From NCBI RefSeq assembly GCF_004354365.1, contig NZ_SJCY01000001.1, forward strand, positions 434,001 to 498,000: a DNA stretch of 64,000 nucleotides, read 5' to 3'. The position numbers and the translations under genes are program-made. Shown one piece after another: positions 18,019 to 27,874 of this stretch (positions are counted from its first letter, which is position 1; every line of letters starts with the position of its first letter). The notes beneath the pieces are model-generated. The model was not told the DNA's origin. It saw only the letters and a list, made by a program, of their open reading frames with translations, and searched no databases. This DNA is from Pedobacter changchengzhani. GTDB taxonomy: Bacteria; Bacteroidota; Bacteroidia; Sphingobacteriales; Sphingobacteriaceae.

Positions 18019-19209
18019 TTAGTCTCTACCTAATTTTCTATCTTCTGCTTTCGTACGCCCAAAATTAAACAACAAACTAAACCGCAAGGTATTTGCCAAC
18101 GGACTAGTTTGCGCATTGGCAATTAAATACGATAAATCTAAATTGAGCACATTGTACTTAAAACCTGCGCCCAAAGTAAAATAACGTGCATCGCCTTTCG
18201 CGGGGTTTTGATATTGATAACCCGCCCTCAAAGCGAACTGTTTATCGTAAATATATTCAACTCCGGTAGATAAACCTACTTCCTTAAGTTCTTCGTTAAA
18301 ACCACCGGGCGCATCGCTAAACGAACCAAAAATGCCGGCAGGCACAGAACGGTTAGGGTCTTTACCGCTTACAATATTGCCATTGTTATCGTAAATAGGT
18401 TGTGTAGGCACAAGCAGTTTATTAAAATCTAGCGCAACCGTAATCTCACTATTGCCATCAAAATTAAAGGAAGTTGCACCACCAAGTTTTAAATTAGTGG
18501 GTAAAAAATAACTTGTACCGCCAGATGAATAACTCATCTTTGTGCCAATATTCGAAATATTTGCACCAACAGAGACCAACGCATCGGTATTGAACAACCT
18601 TACCGAACTATTATAAATGCCAGATACATCTGCGGCTACCGCTTTACCGGGCGAAGATTGCTGACCGCTAGAAACCAAATTTGAGCCTAAATTGGAATAA
18701 ATAAATCGTAACGTAGTACCCAAAGCAAATTCTTCACCAAACGAACGCACAAAAGAAGCATCAAAAGCAAACTCATTTGGATTAAAAACACCTAAACTCT
18801 GCTGGTTTTCATCCGTTAGCTGAATATTACCTAAAGAAAAGTACCGTAAAGAAGAAGCGATTGTATTCCTGTCATCCAATTTATAGTAACCACTTAAATA
18901 CGCCAAATTAATATCGGGCACTAAGTTTTTTAACCACGGGCTGTAAGAAATGCCAAAGCCATAATCATCTTTTAGGTAGGCCAATTTAGCCACATTAATG
19001 CTCGAACTGTTTGCATCGCCGGCAACGGCAACACCTGCATTGCCCATACTTCCAGCCCTTGCATCGGGTGTAATTAATAAAAAAGGTACGGCAGTTATAA
19101 TATTATTCGCTTCGCTGCCATTGGTTTGAACTTGTGCTTGCAAGTTGCCCACCGTAAATAACAGTAATGCCGAACACCAAAAAAATCTTATGTATGGAGA
19201 TAAACTCAT
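18019..19209 (-). CDS. porV: Type IX secretion outer-membrane protein PorV
   Basis: PorV (LptO) is an outer-membrane beta-barrel of the type IX secretion system. It carries cargo from the SprA translocon to the attachment complex and is needed for cleavage of C-terminal sorting signals. The 396-residue protein has a signal peptide ending LFTVGNLQAQ. It then has the family opening ITAVPFLLITPDARAGSMGNAGVA, SSSINVAKLAYL and SYSPWLKNLVPDINLAYLSGYY, with repeated barrel strands to the end (LRFSLLFNFG). Length matches known PorV. Here it lies across a repeat array from a large cargo gene, not beside PorU as in many Bacteroidetes. Confidence 0.92.
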   Translation of the reverse strand: MSLSPYIRFFWCSALLLFTVGNLQAQVQTNGSEANNIITAVPFLLITPDARAGSMGNAGVAVAGDANSSSINVAKLAYLKDDYGFGISYSPWLKNLVPDINLAYLSGYYKLDDRNTIASSLRYFSLGNIQLTDENQQSLGVFNPNEFAFDASFVRSFGEEFALGTTLRFIYSNLGSNLVSSGQQSSPGKAVAADVSGIYNSSVRLFNTDALVSVGANISNIGTKMSYSSGGTSYFLPTNLKLGGATSFNFDGNSEITVALDFNKLLVPTQPIYDNNGNIVSGKDPNRSVPAGIFGSFSDAPGGFNEELKEVGLSTGVEYIYDKQFALRAGYQYQNPAKGDARYFTLGAGFKYNVLNLDLSYLIANAQTSPLANTLRFSLLFNFGRTKAEDRKLGRD

Positions 19210-19280
19210 TTAGCAAAAATAGCGATTTAATAGGTTTAAAAAAATTTAGATTTCTGGTATGCATTAATTTTTAAATAGGA

Positions 19281-21138
19281 GGCTGTGTTAAAATTGATAT
19301 TAAATTTATTAGGCAAAATAATATTTCGGCAGGGCGTCATTCCCGCGCAGGCGGGAATCTTAATGCGCTAGAAAAGCTACTGAATCATTTCCTGCCAAAG
19401 CATTAAGATATTTAGGCAAGCTGAGTATGACGAGGGTACCAAATTTAATTCTTTTAAAATTTCTTGAATTGTTGTTTTGAGACAGCCCTTTTTTACAGAA
19501 AAACTAATAAAACTATTAGGCGAAATAATATTTTGGCCGGGCGTCATTCCCGCGCAGGCGGGAATCATAATGCGCTAGAAAACCTACTGAGTCATTTTCT
19601 GCCAAGGCATTAAGATATTTAGGTAAGCTGAGCATGACGAGGACACCAAATTTAATTCTTTTAAAATTTCTTGATTTGTTGTTTTGAGACAGCCCTTTTT
19701 TACAGAAAAACTAATAAAACTATTAGGCGAAATAATATTTCGGCCGGGCGTCATTCCCGCGTAGGCGGGAATCTTAATGCGCTAGAAAACCTACTGAATC
19801 AGTTCCTGCCAAGGCATTAAGATATTTAGGTAAGCTAAGCATGACGAGGACACCAAATTTAATTCTTTTAAAATTTCTTGAATTGTTGTTTTAAGACAGC
19901 TCTTTTTTACAGAAAAACTAATAAAACTATTAGTGGAAATAATATTTCGACCGGGCGTCATTCCCGCGCAGGCGGGAATCTTAATGCGCTAAAAAACCTA
20001 CTGAATCAGTTACTGCCAAGGCATTAAGAAACTCAGGCAAGCTGAGCATGACGGGGGCACCAAATTTAATTCTTTTAAAATTTCTTGATTAGTTGTTTTA
20101 ACACAGCCTTTTTTACAGAGAAACTAACAAAACTATTAGGCGAAATAATATTTCTACCGGGCGTCATTCCCGCGCAGGTGGGAATCTTAATGCGCTAGAA
20201 CGCCTACTAAATCATTTCCTGCCAAAGCATTAATATATTTAGGCAAGCTAAGTATGACGAGGACACCAAATTTAATTCTTTTAAAATTTCTTGATTTGTT
20301 GTTTTGAGACAGCCCTTTTTTACAGAAAAACTAATAAAACTATTAGGCGAAATAATATTTCGACCGGGCGTCATTCCCGCGCAGGCGGGAATCTTAATGC
20401 GCTAGAAAAGCCTACTAAATCAGTTCTTGCCAAAGCATTAAGTTAAGCAAGCTGAGCATGACGAGGACATCAAATTTAATTCTTTTAAAATTTCTTGAAT
20501 TGTTGTTTTGAGACAGCCTTTTTTTTTTACAGAAAAACTAACAAAACTATTAGACGAAATAATATTTCGGCCGGGCGTCATTCCCGCGCAGGCGGGAATC
20601 TTAATGCGCTAGAAAACCTACTAAGTCATTTCCTGCCAAGGCATTAAAATATTTAGGCAAGCTGAGCATGAAGGACACCAAATTTAATTCTTTTAAAATT
20701 TCTTGATTTGTTGTTTTAACACAGCCCTTTTTTACAGAAAAACTAATAAAACTATTAGGCGAAATAATATTTCGACCGGGCGTCATTCCCGCGCAGGCGG
20801 GAATCTTAATGCGCTAGAAAACCTACTGAATCAGTTACTGCCAAAGCATTAATATATATAGGCAAGCTGAGCATGACGAGGGGACCAAATTTCATTCTTT
20901 TAAAATTTCTTGAATTGTTGTTTTAACACAGCCCTTTTTTACAGAAAAATTAATAAAACTATTAGGCGAAATAATATTTCGGCCGGGCGTCATTCCCGCG
21001 CAGGCGGGAATCTAATTGCGCTAGAAAACCTACTGAATTAGTTCCTGCCAAGGCATTAAGAAATTTAGGCAAGTTGAGCATGAAGGACACCAAATTTAAT
21101 TCTTTTAAAATTTATTGAATTGTTGTTTTAACACAGCC
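19281..21138. repeat. Nine-copy ~206-bp tandem array with inverted ends
   Basis: The word GGGCGTCATTCCCGCG(C/T)A starts at 19333, 19539, 19746, 19953, 20159, 20366, 20573, 20778 and 20985, a period of 205-207 bp. Each unit has a strong GC hairpin (ATTCCCGCgcagGCGGGAAT), then GCGCTAGAAA, GCCAAGGCATTAA, AAGCTGAGCATGACG and the end word GTTTT(GAG/AAC)ACAGCC. The array begins with GGCTGTGTTAAAA at 19281 and ends with the inverse TTTTAACACAGCC at 21126-21138. These are ends of the kind seen on IS-derived miniature elements. Units differ by scattered substitutions and small indels. No credible gene lies inside. Confidence 0.9.
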
Positions 21139-21349
21139 CTTTTTTACAGAAAATTAATAAAATAATTATCTTTGAGGCGATTGAAAAAAAATTTATAGTG
21201 CAACTACAAATTGTTGTGTTATAATTTAGCCACATAGAACGTAAATGCCTATTTATTTTTTTACAATTAACGAAAATAAATCCGTAATATTATATAAGTT
21301 TTGTTTAACTTATTTTTATTGTTAAATTACAAATTAATCCCCATCCCTT

Positions 21350-24300
21350 ATGAAAACATTTCTACACCTATGTTATAAAAAACTAGTGCTTTTAACGGGT
21401 TTGGTTATTGTTTTAGGGATAAACTCGGTATTTGCGCAATTAATAACCAACTACACTTTCACGCCAAGTGCGGGAACTTTTACAGCGTTAAGTGGTGCAA
21501 CGCAAGCAAATCTTGAGTACCCAGGAACCGATAAATATGACGAATCAGTTGCGAATTTTCTGTCAATTGGTTTCGATTTTTGGTATATGGGTGTACGTTA
21601 TAATACAATTTCGGCGAGTACAAATGGGTTTTTACGATTAGGTGTTGATAACACAAATAATGTTTCGAATTCTGCCTACCCTAGTACACTATATCATCCA
21701 ACTAATGATTTAACAAATGATGGGGATAGACCTATATTGGCACCACTTTGGGATGACCTGAAGTTGAGCCCAGTAGGTGCCTCGGGCAGTTGGAGTTATC
21801 TCACCACGGGTACAGCTCCTAACAGAGTTTTTACTTTTGAATTTAAAAACATGTATTGGGCCAAAAGTTTAGCTAATCCCGCAATCTCATTTCAGGTAAT
21901 ATTATCTGAAATGTCAGGGGAAGTTAGATTTATTTATAACCAAGGAATTGCGACTGGTTCTGGTACACGTTCAGCATCTATTGGCATAACTGGTTTGGGT
22001 ACGGGGTCTAGCAGTTTTCTTTCTTTAGACGGAACTGGTACCAATCCTACTTCTCCTCCATCTTCTACTACAGAAACTACAATATTGAGTACACGGCCTG
22101 CTAACGGGCAAAATTATACGTTTTTGCCATCACTGCCTAATGCACCAACTAACTTAACTTTCACTGGCGTTTATGGTAATGCTATGACACTAAATTGGAC
22201 AGATAACTCAACTGATGAAACTGGATTTGTAGTTTACCAAGCAACCAATTCTCTTGGGCCGTACACTTACGTAGCAACTACCGCTGCAAATGCTACTTCT
22301 TACTCAGCTACTGGGTTAAATACTAATGCTGTATACTACTGGAGAGTATTTGCACTTAGAGAAACATTGAGTACGGCATTATCTGCAAGTCAGGCAACAA
22401 TGGGCCCCCTTGTTTTTGACTGGAATGGATCGGTGAGTGGTGTTGCTACCAATCCACAAAATTGGACACCTAACACACGATATCCTTACACCAATGATGT
22501 GATAAGAGTTGGTAATCAGATACCATTTACTAATTCGATCACACCTACTGGGTTAGGTGCTTATGATTTGATATTAGGAGGTGTGCAAACAACATACCTA
22601 TCTTTTGGAAATTCCAGTTTAAATGTAAGCAACACCTTAACCATTAATAGTGGCAGTACACTTGATATGGGTACAGGGCAGTTAACAGGAGTTAGGCAAA
22701 CAACAGGCACCGGATTATTGAAAACGCAAACTTTAAGTCCGAATACGTTGCCATCGGTCATAACATGGTCATTTACTGTGCAATATAATTCTGGATCATC
22801 CGCTCAAGTAGTTGCACAGGGGATTTATGCTGATTTAATCATGTCTGGCGATGCTGTTAAATATTTTATTAATGGTACAAGTACAATTGCAGGAAATTGG
22901 AGTTCGAGCGGGGGTAAAATTGATTTAACGACCTACGGCGGTGCTCCTCCCATAACTTTTAATGGCACTGCTGCCCAAACCATTAAAGATACGGGTTCAA
23001 ATTTTGGAGCTGGGGTCGTTTTTAACGATGTTAATTTTACAAACGCTGGTACAAAAACTTTTATTGCCGGTAATTATGGTGTTATAGGAAATTGGAATTC
23101 TACTGGTGGTAAAGTTAGTTTCGAAAAAAATGCACTTCTAACTTTTAATAAGGGTTCTGCACAAACCATTAATGATGGTGGAAATGGTGTGTTTTTTAAT
23201 AATGTTACTTTTTCTGGTGGTTTCACAAAAACATTTACGGTATCCGGTTCGGGTAAATTTGCTGTAGATAGTGCTGGTGTTTTGACTATGGGACCTTCTA
23301 CAACGCTGGCAGCAGGTACTAATTTATTAACGCTAAAATCTTTTGAGAATAACACTTCATCAGTTGCAGCTATTACTTTACCTTCAAAGATTACAGGCAC
23401 TGTTTATGTAGAGCGTTTTATGAAGGGTAATAATGATAAAGCTAGAAGAGGTTACCGATTAATGTCTTCGCCTATACATGATGCAACCATGACGGCGAAC
23501 TACAACATCTTTAACCTCAAAAAAAACATGTACATCACGGGTAGTCCAGATAATGGTGCGTTAGATCCCACTAATCCAGCTATTTTCGATACATCCCCTA
23601 ACCATAACCCAACTATCTACAGGTACAATGAACCTGTAGCAGGTGGTGTTTCGCAAAATGATTATGCACCCATTCCGCTTCCGCTAACAACAAATACTTT
23701 TAAAGTTGGCGAAGGAGTGTATGTGTTTTTTAGGGGGGCGAGAACTCTAACTGACGGAACTGTTTCAAGGTTCTCCACTCAAGTTAAACCAGAAGATAAT
23801 ATCGTAGCTTTCAATGGCGTTTTAAATCAAGGGCCTTATTCGCCAACTTTGAGTTATACTAATACTGGAAATGCCGCTGCCGATGGATTTAATTTGGTTG
23901 GTAACCCTTATGCTTCAACTATCGATTTAACTTCAGTTGCGGTAACAAATACTACAAATATTTTCTATGTATTAAATCCCTCTTCTAAAACATTTAATGC
24001 CTATAATAAAACGACACCTGCTTCATCCACTGGCGATGCGACACAGTTTATTGCAAGTGGACAAGGCTTTTTTGTTAAGGCGACTAATACAAATGCAACG
24101 GTTCCATTTACTGAAAGTGCTAAAGTAAATAAACAACTGGTTTCAGGGACTGGTATAACTCCTCCCAAATTACTTATGGGGCTTAATGGCCTGCCTAAAG
24201 ACAATGAGCCACAAATAATGAAATTTTTGTTTCAGAATAATACAGACGAAAATGCAGTGGACGATATATCGATTATATTTTCGGATTCTGGCAAAGCACT

Positions 24301-25183
24301 TTATGACCAGATGGAAGATGCAAGTGACATGGGGGGAAATGGAACAACTTTTTTATCGAGTTTTTCAACTGATAATGTTAAACTGGCAATCAATAGTTAT
24401 CCGCTAATTACCAAAGACACAAAAATTAAACTTTCTGTAATTAGTACGCTTTCAGGCGATTTTAACCTTGTTGCAAGCAACTTAACAAGTTTGGATAAAA
24501 AATTCGAAGCTTATTTGGTTGATAATTATAAAGTTGATACGGTTAAGCTTTCTGCACAGGATACATATAGCTTCAAGGTAGATCGGAGTGTGGCAGCTAC
24601 TTATACAGATGGCCGTTTCGAAGTTATTTTTATAGAAAAACCTTTGGTTGTAAACACCTTATTAAATTTTTATGCTACCGGTGTAACGGATCACGTTAAT
24701 GTGGGTTGGAAAACAGAAAGCCCAACTAAACAAGTATTGTTTACTTTAGAAAAATCTATAGATCAAGTTAATTTTTATCCATTAGCAACTTTCGCTTCAG
24801 ATGCGAGATCGGTTTATGACTTTGTAGATAAGCAACCCGTAGTGGGCCACAATTATTACCGATTGATACAGAGTGATGTAAATGGGCAATTAAAGTTCTC
24901 TAATATCGTTGATGTTACTTACAGTGGATTAACTTTTCCGGCAAGCGGATTTATTATTTACCCTGTGCCGGTAAACAACAAATTAAATATTGTGCTGAAC
25001 AAAACCTACGATACTGAAACTTACGTACGTGTAATAGATGTATTGGGCAAGGTGGTGCTGAATACATCATTTACAGGCATTAGTACCAGTATCGATTTCT
25101 CAAGCTTTAGTGTTGGCGTTTATATTGTGGAGTTAACAAATGCTAACAAAACTTTAGGGCGATCAAAATTTATAAAACAGTAA
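21350..25183 (+). CDS. Large type IX-secreted protein with Fn3 domain and C-terminal sorting domain
   Basis: A 1277-residue secreted protein. The signal peptide ends GINSVFAQ. The N-terminal ~240 residues resemble nidogen-like domains (SVANFLSIGFDFWYMGVRYNTISASTNGFLRL, RPILAPLWDDL). A fibronectin type III domain follows at about 263-345 (PNAPTNLTF, TLNWTDNSTDETGFVVYQ, YYWRVFAL). The middle is a long Gly/Thr/Ser/Asn-rich region with repeated NWNSTGGKV/NWSSSGGKI and AQTI(K/N)D blocks, probably a beta-helix. The last ~75 residues (IIYPVPVNNKLNIVLN ... DVLGKVV ... GVYIVELTN) are a type A T9SS sorting domain. It is likely a cell-surface adhesin or matrix protein. It pairs with the 8-bp-downstream small gene. 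Confidence 0.88.
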   Translation: MKTFLHLCYKKLVLLTGLVIVLGINSVFAQLITNYTFTPSAGTFTALSGATQANLEYPGTDKYDESVANFLSIGFDFWYMGVRYNTISASTNGFLRLGVDNTNNVSNSAYPSTLYHPTNDLTNDGDRPILAPLWDDLKLSPVGASGSWSYLTTGTAPNRVFTFEFKNMYWAKSLANPAISFQVILSEMSGEVRFIYNQGIATGSGTRSASIGITGLGTGSSSFLSLDGTGTNPTSPPSSTTETTILSTRPANGQNYTFLPSLPNAPTNLTFTGVYGNAMTLNWTDNSTDETGFVVYQATNSLGPYTYVATTAANATSYSATGLNTNAVYYWRVFALRETLSTALSASQATMGPLVFDWNGSVSGVATNPQNWTPNTRYPYTNDVIRVGNQIPFTNSITPTGLGAYDLILGGVQTTYLSFGNSSLNVSNTLTINSGSTLDMGTGQLTGVRQTTGTGLLKTQTLSPNTLPSVITWSFTVQYNSGSSAQVVAQGIYADLIMSGDAVKYFINGTSTIAGNWSSSGGKIDLTTYGGAPPITFNGTAAQTIKDTGSNFGAGVVFNDVNFTNAGTKTFIAGNYGVIGNWNSTGGKVSFEKNALLTFNKGSAQTINDGGNGVFFNNVTFSGGFTKTFTVSGSGKFAVDSAGVLTMGPSTTLAAGTNLLTLKSFENNTSSVAAITLPSKITGTVYVERFMKGNNDKARRGYRLMSSPIHDATMTANYNIFNLKKNMYITGSPDNGALDPTNPAIFDTSPNHNPTIYRYNEPVAGGVSQNDYAPIPLPLTTNTFKVGEGVYVFFRGARTLTDGTVSRFSTQVKPEDNIVAFNGVLNQGPYSPTLSYTNTGNAAADGFNLVGNPYASTIDLTSVAVTNTTNIFYVLNPSSKTFNAYNKTTPASSTGDATQFIASGQGFFVKATNTNATVPFTESAKVNKQLVSGTGITPPKLLMGLNGLPKDNEPQIMKFLFQNNTDENAVDDISIIFSDSGKALYDQMEDASDMGGNGTTFLSSFSTDNVKLAINSYPLITKDTKIKLSVISTLSGDFNLVASNLTSLDKKFEAYLVDNYKVDTVKLSAQDTYSFKVDRSVAATYTDGRFEVIFIEKPLVVNTLLNFYATGVTDHVNVGWKTESPTKQVLFTLEKSIDQVNFYPLATFASDARSVYDFVDKQPVVGHNYYRLIQSDVNGQLKFSNIVDVTYSGLTFPASGFIIYPVPVNNKLNIVLNKTYDTETYVRVIDVLGKVVLNTSFTGISTSIDFSSFSVGVYIVELTNANKTLGRSKFIKQ

Positions 25184-25190
25184 TTTAGTA

Positions 25191-25427
25191 ATGAAGAGAA
25201 TATATTTAGGTGTTTTTGCAGTACTTTTAACAATAATCATGATTTCTACGTTTCAGGATTTATCTGCACGTCAGGATCCTGGTCAACCCTGCGATCCTGA
25301 TGCTCTACCTGGCGAACAATTTGCCTGTCCTTTAGATAGTGATGTAGTTTTCCTTTTGGTTGGTGGTGTAGGTTTGTATTTTGTAGCAAATTCTAGAGGT
25401 CGTAAATTTCTAGGCGGTTTGAAATAG
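25191..25427 (+). CDS. Small membrane protein downstream of T9SS cargo, PID-CTERM-like
   Basis: A 78-residue protein starting 8 bp after the cargo gene, almost certainly in its operon. It has an N-terminal hydrophobic segment (signal or anchor, residues 5-24). A Pro/Asp/Cys-rich spacer follows (RQDPGQPCDPDALPGEQFAC), then PLDSDVVFLLVGGVGLYFVANSRGR. That end pattern, a P-(I/L)-D motif followed by a hydrophobic helix and basic residues, resembles the PID-CTERM putative sorting signal described in Bacteroidetes. The assignment is from pattern memory and is tentative. It may be processed or anchored together with the cargo protein. Confidence 0.6.
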   Translation: MKRIYLGVFAVLLTIIMISTFQDLSARQDPGQPCDPDALPGEQFACPLDSDVVFLLVGGVGLYFVANSRGRKFLGGLK

Positions 25428-25439
25428 TTTAAATTCCCC

Positions 25440-26660
25440 TCCTAATTTTTGAGTAGGTGTGCAGTGGGTTATGCAGCTCGGAACTCCCCACCTTATTTTC
25501 AAGGAGGGGGTGCGTTGGCGGGGGTGGTTTTAACGCTTGAAAAAGCCTTCAACTTCTACGCTCAGGTCGTCCTTGCGAGGAGGCACGACGAAGCAATCTG
25601 TTTTGCTCAAAGACTGCTTCGCACCGTCTTGCTTTCCTCTCCACAGTTTTGTCTCCCGTCATTTCGAACGAGTTTTTCACGAGGAGAAATCTGTTTGTTT
25701 TTTTGCACTAACTGATGTTAACGCACTAACTAACGTTACACCATTTCTCCCCTTCACACAGTCTTGCCTCACTTGCTTGTCTTTGGCAGGGCTCACCGCC
25801 GCCGAAGGGGCTCCTTCTTTATCCTTGATGATAAAGAAGCAAAACCGAAACCCGATTTTTCATCGGGTGAGCTCATGAACACAATTGAAAATAATAAACA
25901 CTAGTGAATACCTCAAGGGTTTGCATCCTCTCTTCGGAATAATACGTCATTTTTTTTCACCGTAGGGCAAGCCGTTCGGCTGAAAAAGCCTTCACTTCTG
26001 CGCCCTACTTATTTATCGCGAGAGCGAGTTATTTTTATGAAAAAATAACTATTCTTCCTTGATAGGCTGCGAGGCCGGTAGCAGGGTGTAGAGAGATGGT
26101 GTGATATACATTTCGCAACTCCCCTCCTTATTTTCAAGGAGGGGGTGTGGTGGTTTGTGTGCTGGCGGGGGTGGTTTTAATGCTTGGAAAAGCCTTCACT
26201 TCTACGCCCTAATTATTTGTCGCGAGAGCGAGTTGTATTTAAGAAAAAACAACTATTCTTCCTCGATAGGCTACGAGGCCGGTAGCAGGGTGTAGAGAGA
26301 TGGTGTGTTATGCATTTCGCAACTCCCCGCCTTATTTTCAAGGAGGGGGTGGATTGGATTGTGTGTTGGCGGGGGTGGTTTTAATGTTTTAGAAGCCTTC
26401 ACTTCTGCGCCCTACTTATTTACCGCGTAAGTGAGTTTTTTGTGTAAAAAAATAACTATTCCTCCTCGATAGGTTGCGAGGCCGGTAGCAGGGTGTAGAG
26501 AGATGGTGGGTTATGCAGCTCGCAACTCCCCTCCTTATTTTCAAGGAGGGGGTGCGATGGGTTTGTGTGTTGGCGGGGGTGGTTGTATTTATGAAAAAAC
26601 AACTATTCTTCCTCGATATGCTACGAGGCCGTTAACAGGGCTTTCCTTTGAGAAACTTCG
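25440..26660. repeat. Second block of the composite intergenic repeats
   Basis: Repeats the elements of 16370-18005: CCTTATTTTCAAGGAGGGGGTG near 25490, 26123, 26333 and 26540; CGTCCTTGCGAGGAGGCACGA at 25569; CTCTTCGGAATAATACGTC at 25930. From 26087 a shorter ~200-bp unit (GTGTAGAGAGATGGTG) recurs at about 26290 and 26490. No genes; open frames here are repeat translations. Confidence 0.8.
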
Positions 26661-26685
26661 TGCCTGAAAAAAATTTAATTCATGT

Positions 26686-27645
26686 TTAAAACTCTTTCTC
26701 CAAGCCTTGCCTTAAATCAAACAACAACCACTGTTTATTATTTACATCAGCTTGTTTGTTTTTAAGCAGTTTGATGAAATCTTTTACGCCGATTTCTTCA
26801 TTGCCATTACCATGCACAAGCACAATACTGCCAGCGTTTGGTTGCTGACCTTTAGCCAGCCATGCATCACTTCCCACAGGAATTAAACCAAATTCTTCAA
26901 TTTTCTCCACAACAGATTCATCAGAAACTAAACCCGGAAAACGGAAAAACACAGAAGGTATTAAACCATTTTTCAACATTAATTTTTCGTTCTCTAAAAC
27001 TTCTATGTCCAAATTAGTTCCTTTAGCAAGTAAGAAGTTTTCATTCAGAGGTAGCCTATTTACTTCGTGGTTGTACGAATGATTAATCCACGTAATATTT
27101 AATTCCTTTTTTACGACTAAACCTTTTAACCAGTTTAAATCATCGCCGTGCTTTAACATCCATTTACCCGAAACTGAAATGGCTATGGGTGCCGGTTGCT
27201 CAATTTTTTTAAATTCATCAAAAATAGATTGAAAAATAATGCGATCTAGTGATTTATGCGATGGACACAAATCGATGGTAAGTGTAATGCCTTTCTCGTT
27301 CGGGATGGCATGATCAATACCTGCATTTTGAAGTTGAGTACTTTTTGCAGTGGCGTTTTCAATTGATTTAACGTAGGCCGTATTTTTAAAAATCGCCATT
27401 ACGTTTTGCCAAACTAGGCTTCTTAACGAATAATTGCTCGCTAAATCAACTTTGGTTGCTAAAGTTTGTGGATCAACCAACAACAAATATTTTTGGTTAT
27501 CATTTACGAAGCTTCTTATCGCAATTGAGTGTTCATTGTGTTTTGTGGCCAAAGCATAGCTTACCTTATATCTTTTAATTGCATCAAATGGTTGCGCGAA
27601 AGAAAGCAGTGGTAAAAAGATCAGGATTAATAGTTTATATTTCAT
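26686..27645 (-). CDS. Polysaccharide deacetylase-family protein
   Basis: A 319-residue exported protein, signal peptide MKYKLLILIFLPLLSFAQ. The second half resembles a NodB-type carbohydrate esterase domain: ITLTIDLCPS (strand with the catalytic Asp), WINHSYNHEVN (the metal-binding HxxxH-type motif), FRFPGLVSDE (active-site Arg loop) and SIVLVHGNG near the end. The first ~130 residues are a variable region. The domain removes acetyl groups from surface or cell-wall sugars; the substrate is unknown. The start overlaps the end of the 76-residue gene at 27635, so it is last in the glycan operon GT39-GtrA-small protein-deacetylase. Confidence 0.8.
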   Translation of the reverse strand: MKYKLLILIFLPLLSFAQPFDAIKRYKVSYALATKHNEHSIAIRSFVNDNQKYLLLVDPQTLATKVDLASNYSLRSLVWQNVMAIFKNTAYVKSIENATAKSTQLQNAGIDHAIPNEKGITLTIDLCPSHKSLDRIIFQSIFDEFKKIEQPAPIAISVSGKWMLKHGDDLNWLKGLVVKKELNITWINHSYNHEVNRLPLNENFLLAKGTNLDIEVLENEKLMLKNGLIPSVFFRFPGLVSDESVVEKIEEFGLIPVGSDAWLAKGQQPNAGSIVLVHGNGNEEIGVKDFIKLLKNKQADVNNKQWLLFDLRQGLEKEF

Positions 27646-27865
27646 ATTCTATATGTAGGCAAACCATATTATATCCTATGCTGAAATCTTGATTGGGTAC
27701 AATTACCGTTTCGGTATTAATGATGCTAAACGTGATGGCTTTTTCCTTTTTTAGGAAACTGTTAAGCTTCTTATTAAGTTCGTCGCTCACATTTTCATCA
27801 CGCTCTAAACTGCCAAAAGCACCTTCTGCGATAAATTTACCCGAAATTCTTGCGTATTTTTTCAT
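27635..27865 (-). CDS. Small unknown protein inside glycan operon
   Basis: A 76-residue soluble protein that I do not recognise. It has no signal peptide or membrane helix. The middle is charged and probably helical (NVSDELNKKLNSFLKKEKAITFSI), and the end (FSIGYNMVCLHIEYEI) is strand-like. It begins 9 bp after GtrA and its last 11 bp overlap the start of the deacetylase gene, so it is almost surely translated as part of this operon. Function unknown; the tight packing is the main evidence that it is real. Confidence 0.6.
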   Translation of the reverse strand: MKKYARISGKFIAEGAFGSLERDENVSDELNKKLNSFLKKEKAITFSIINTETVIVPNQDFSIGYNMVCLHIEYEI

Positions 27866-27874
27866 AAAAAAGCC

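Noticed and set aside
16458..18068. Several 60-170-residue open frames on both strands
   Set aside because: They are translations of the composite repeats; near-identical frames recur at each copy and contain no recognisable domain.
19281..21138. CRISPR array
   Set aside because: Period is ~206 bp, whole units are repeated rather than short repeats with unique spacers, and there are no cas genes.
25449..26295. Open frames of 64-113 residues downstream of the T9SS cargo operon
   Set aside because: Same repeat family as 16370-18005; the peptides match those frames rather than any protein.
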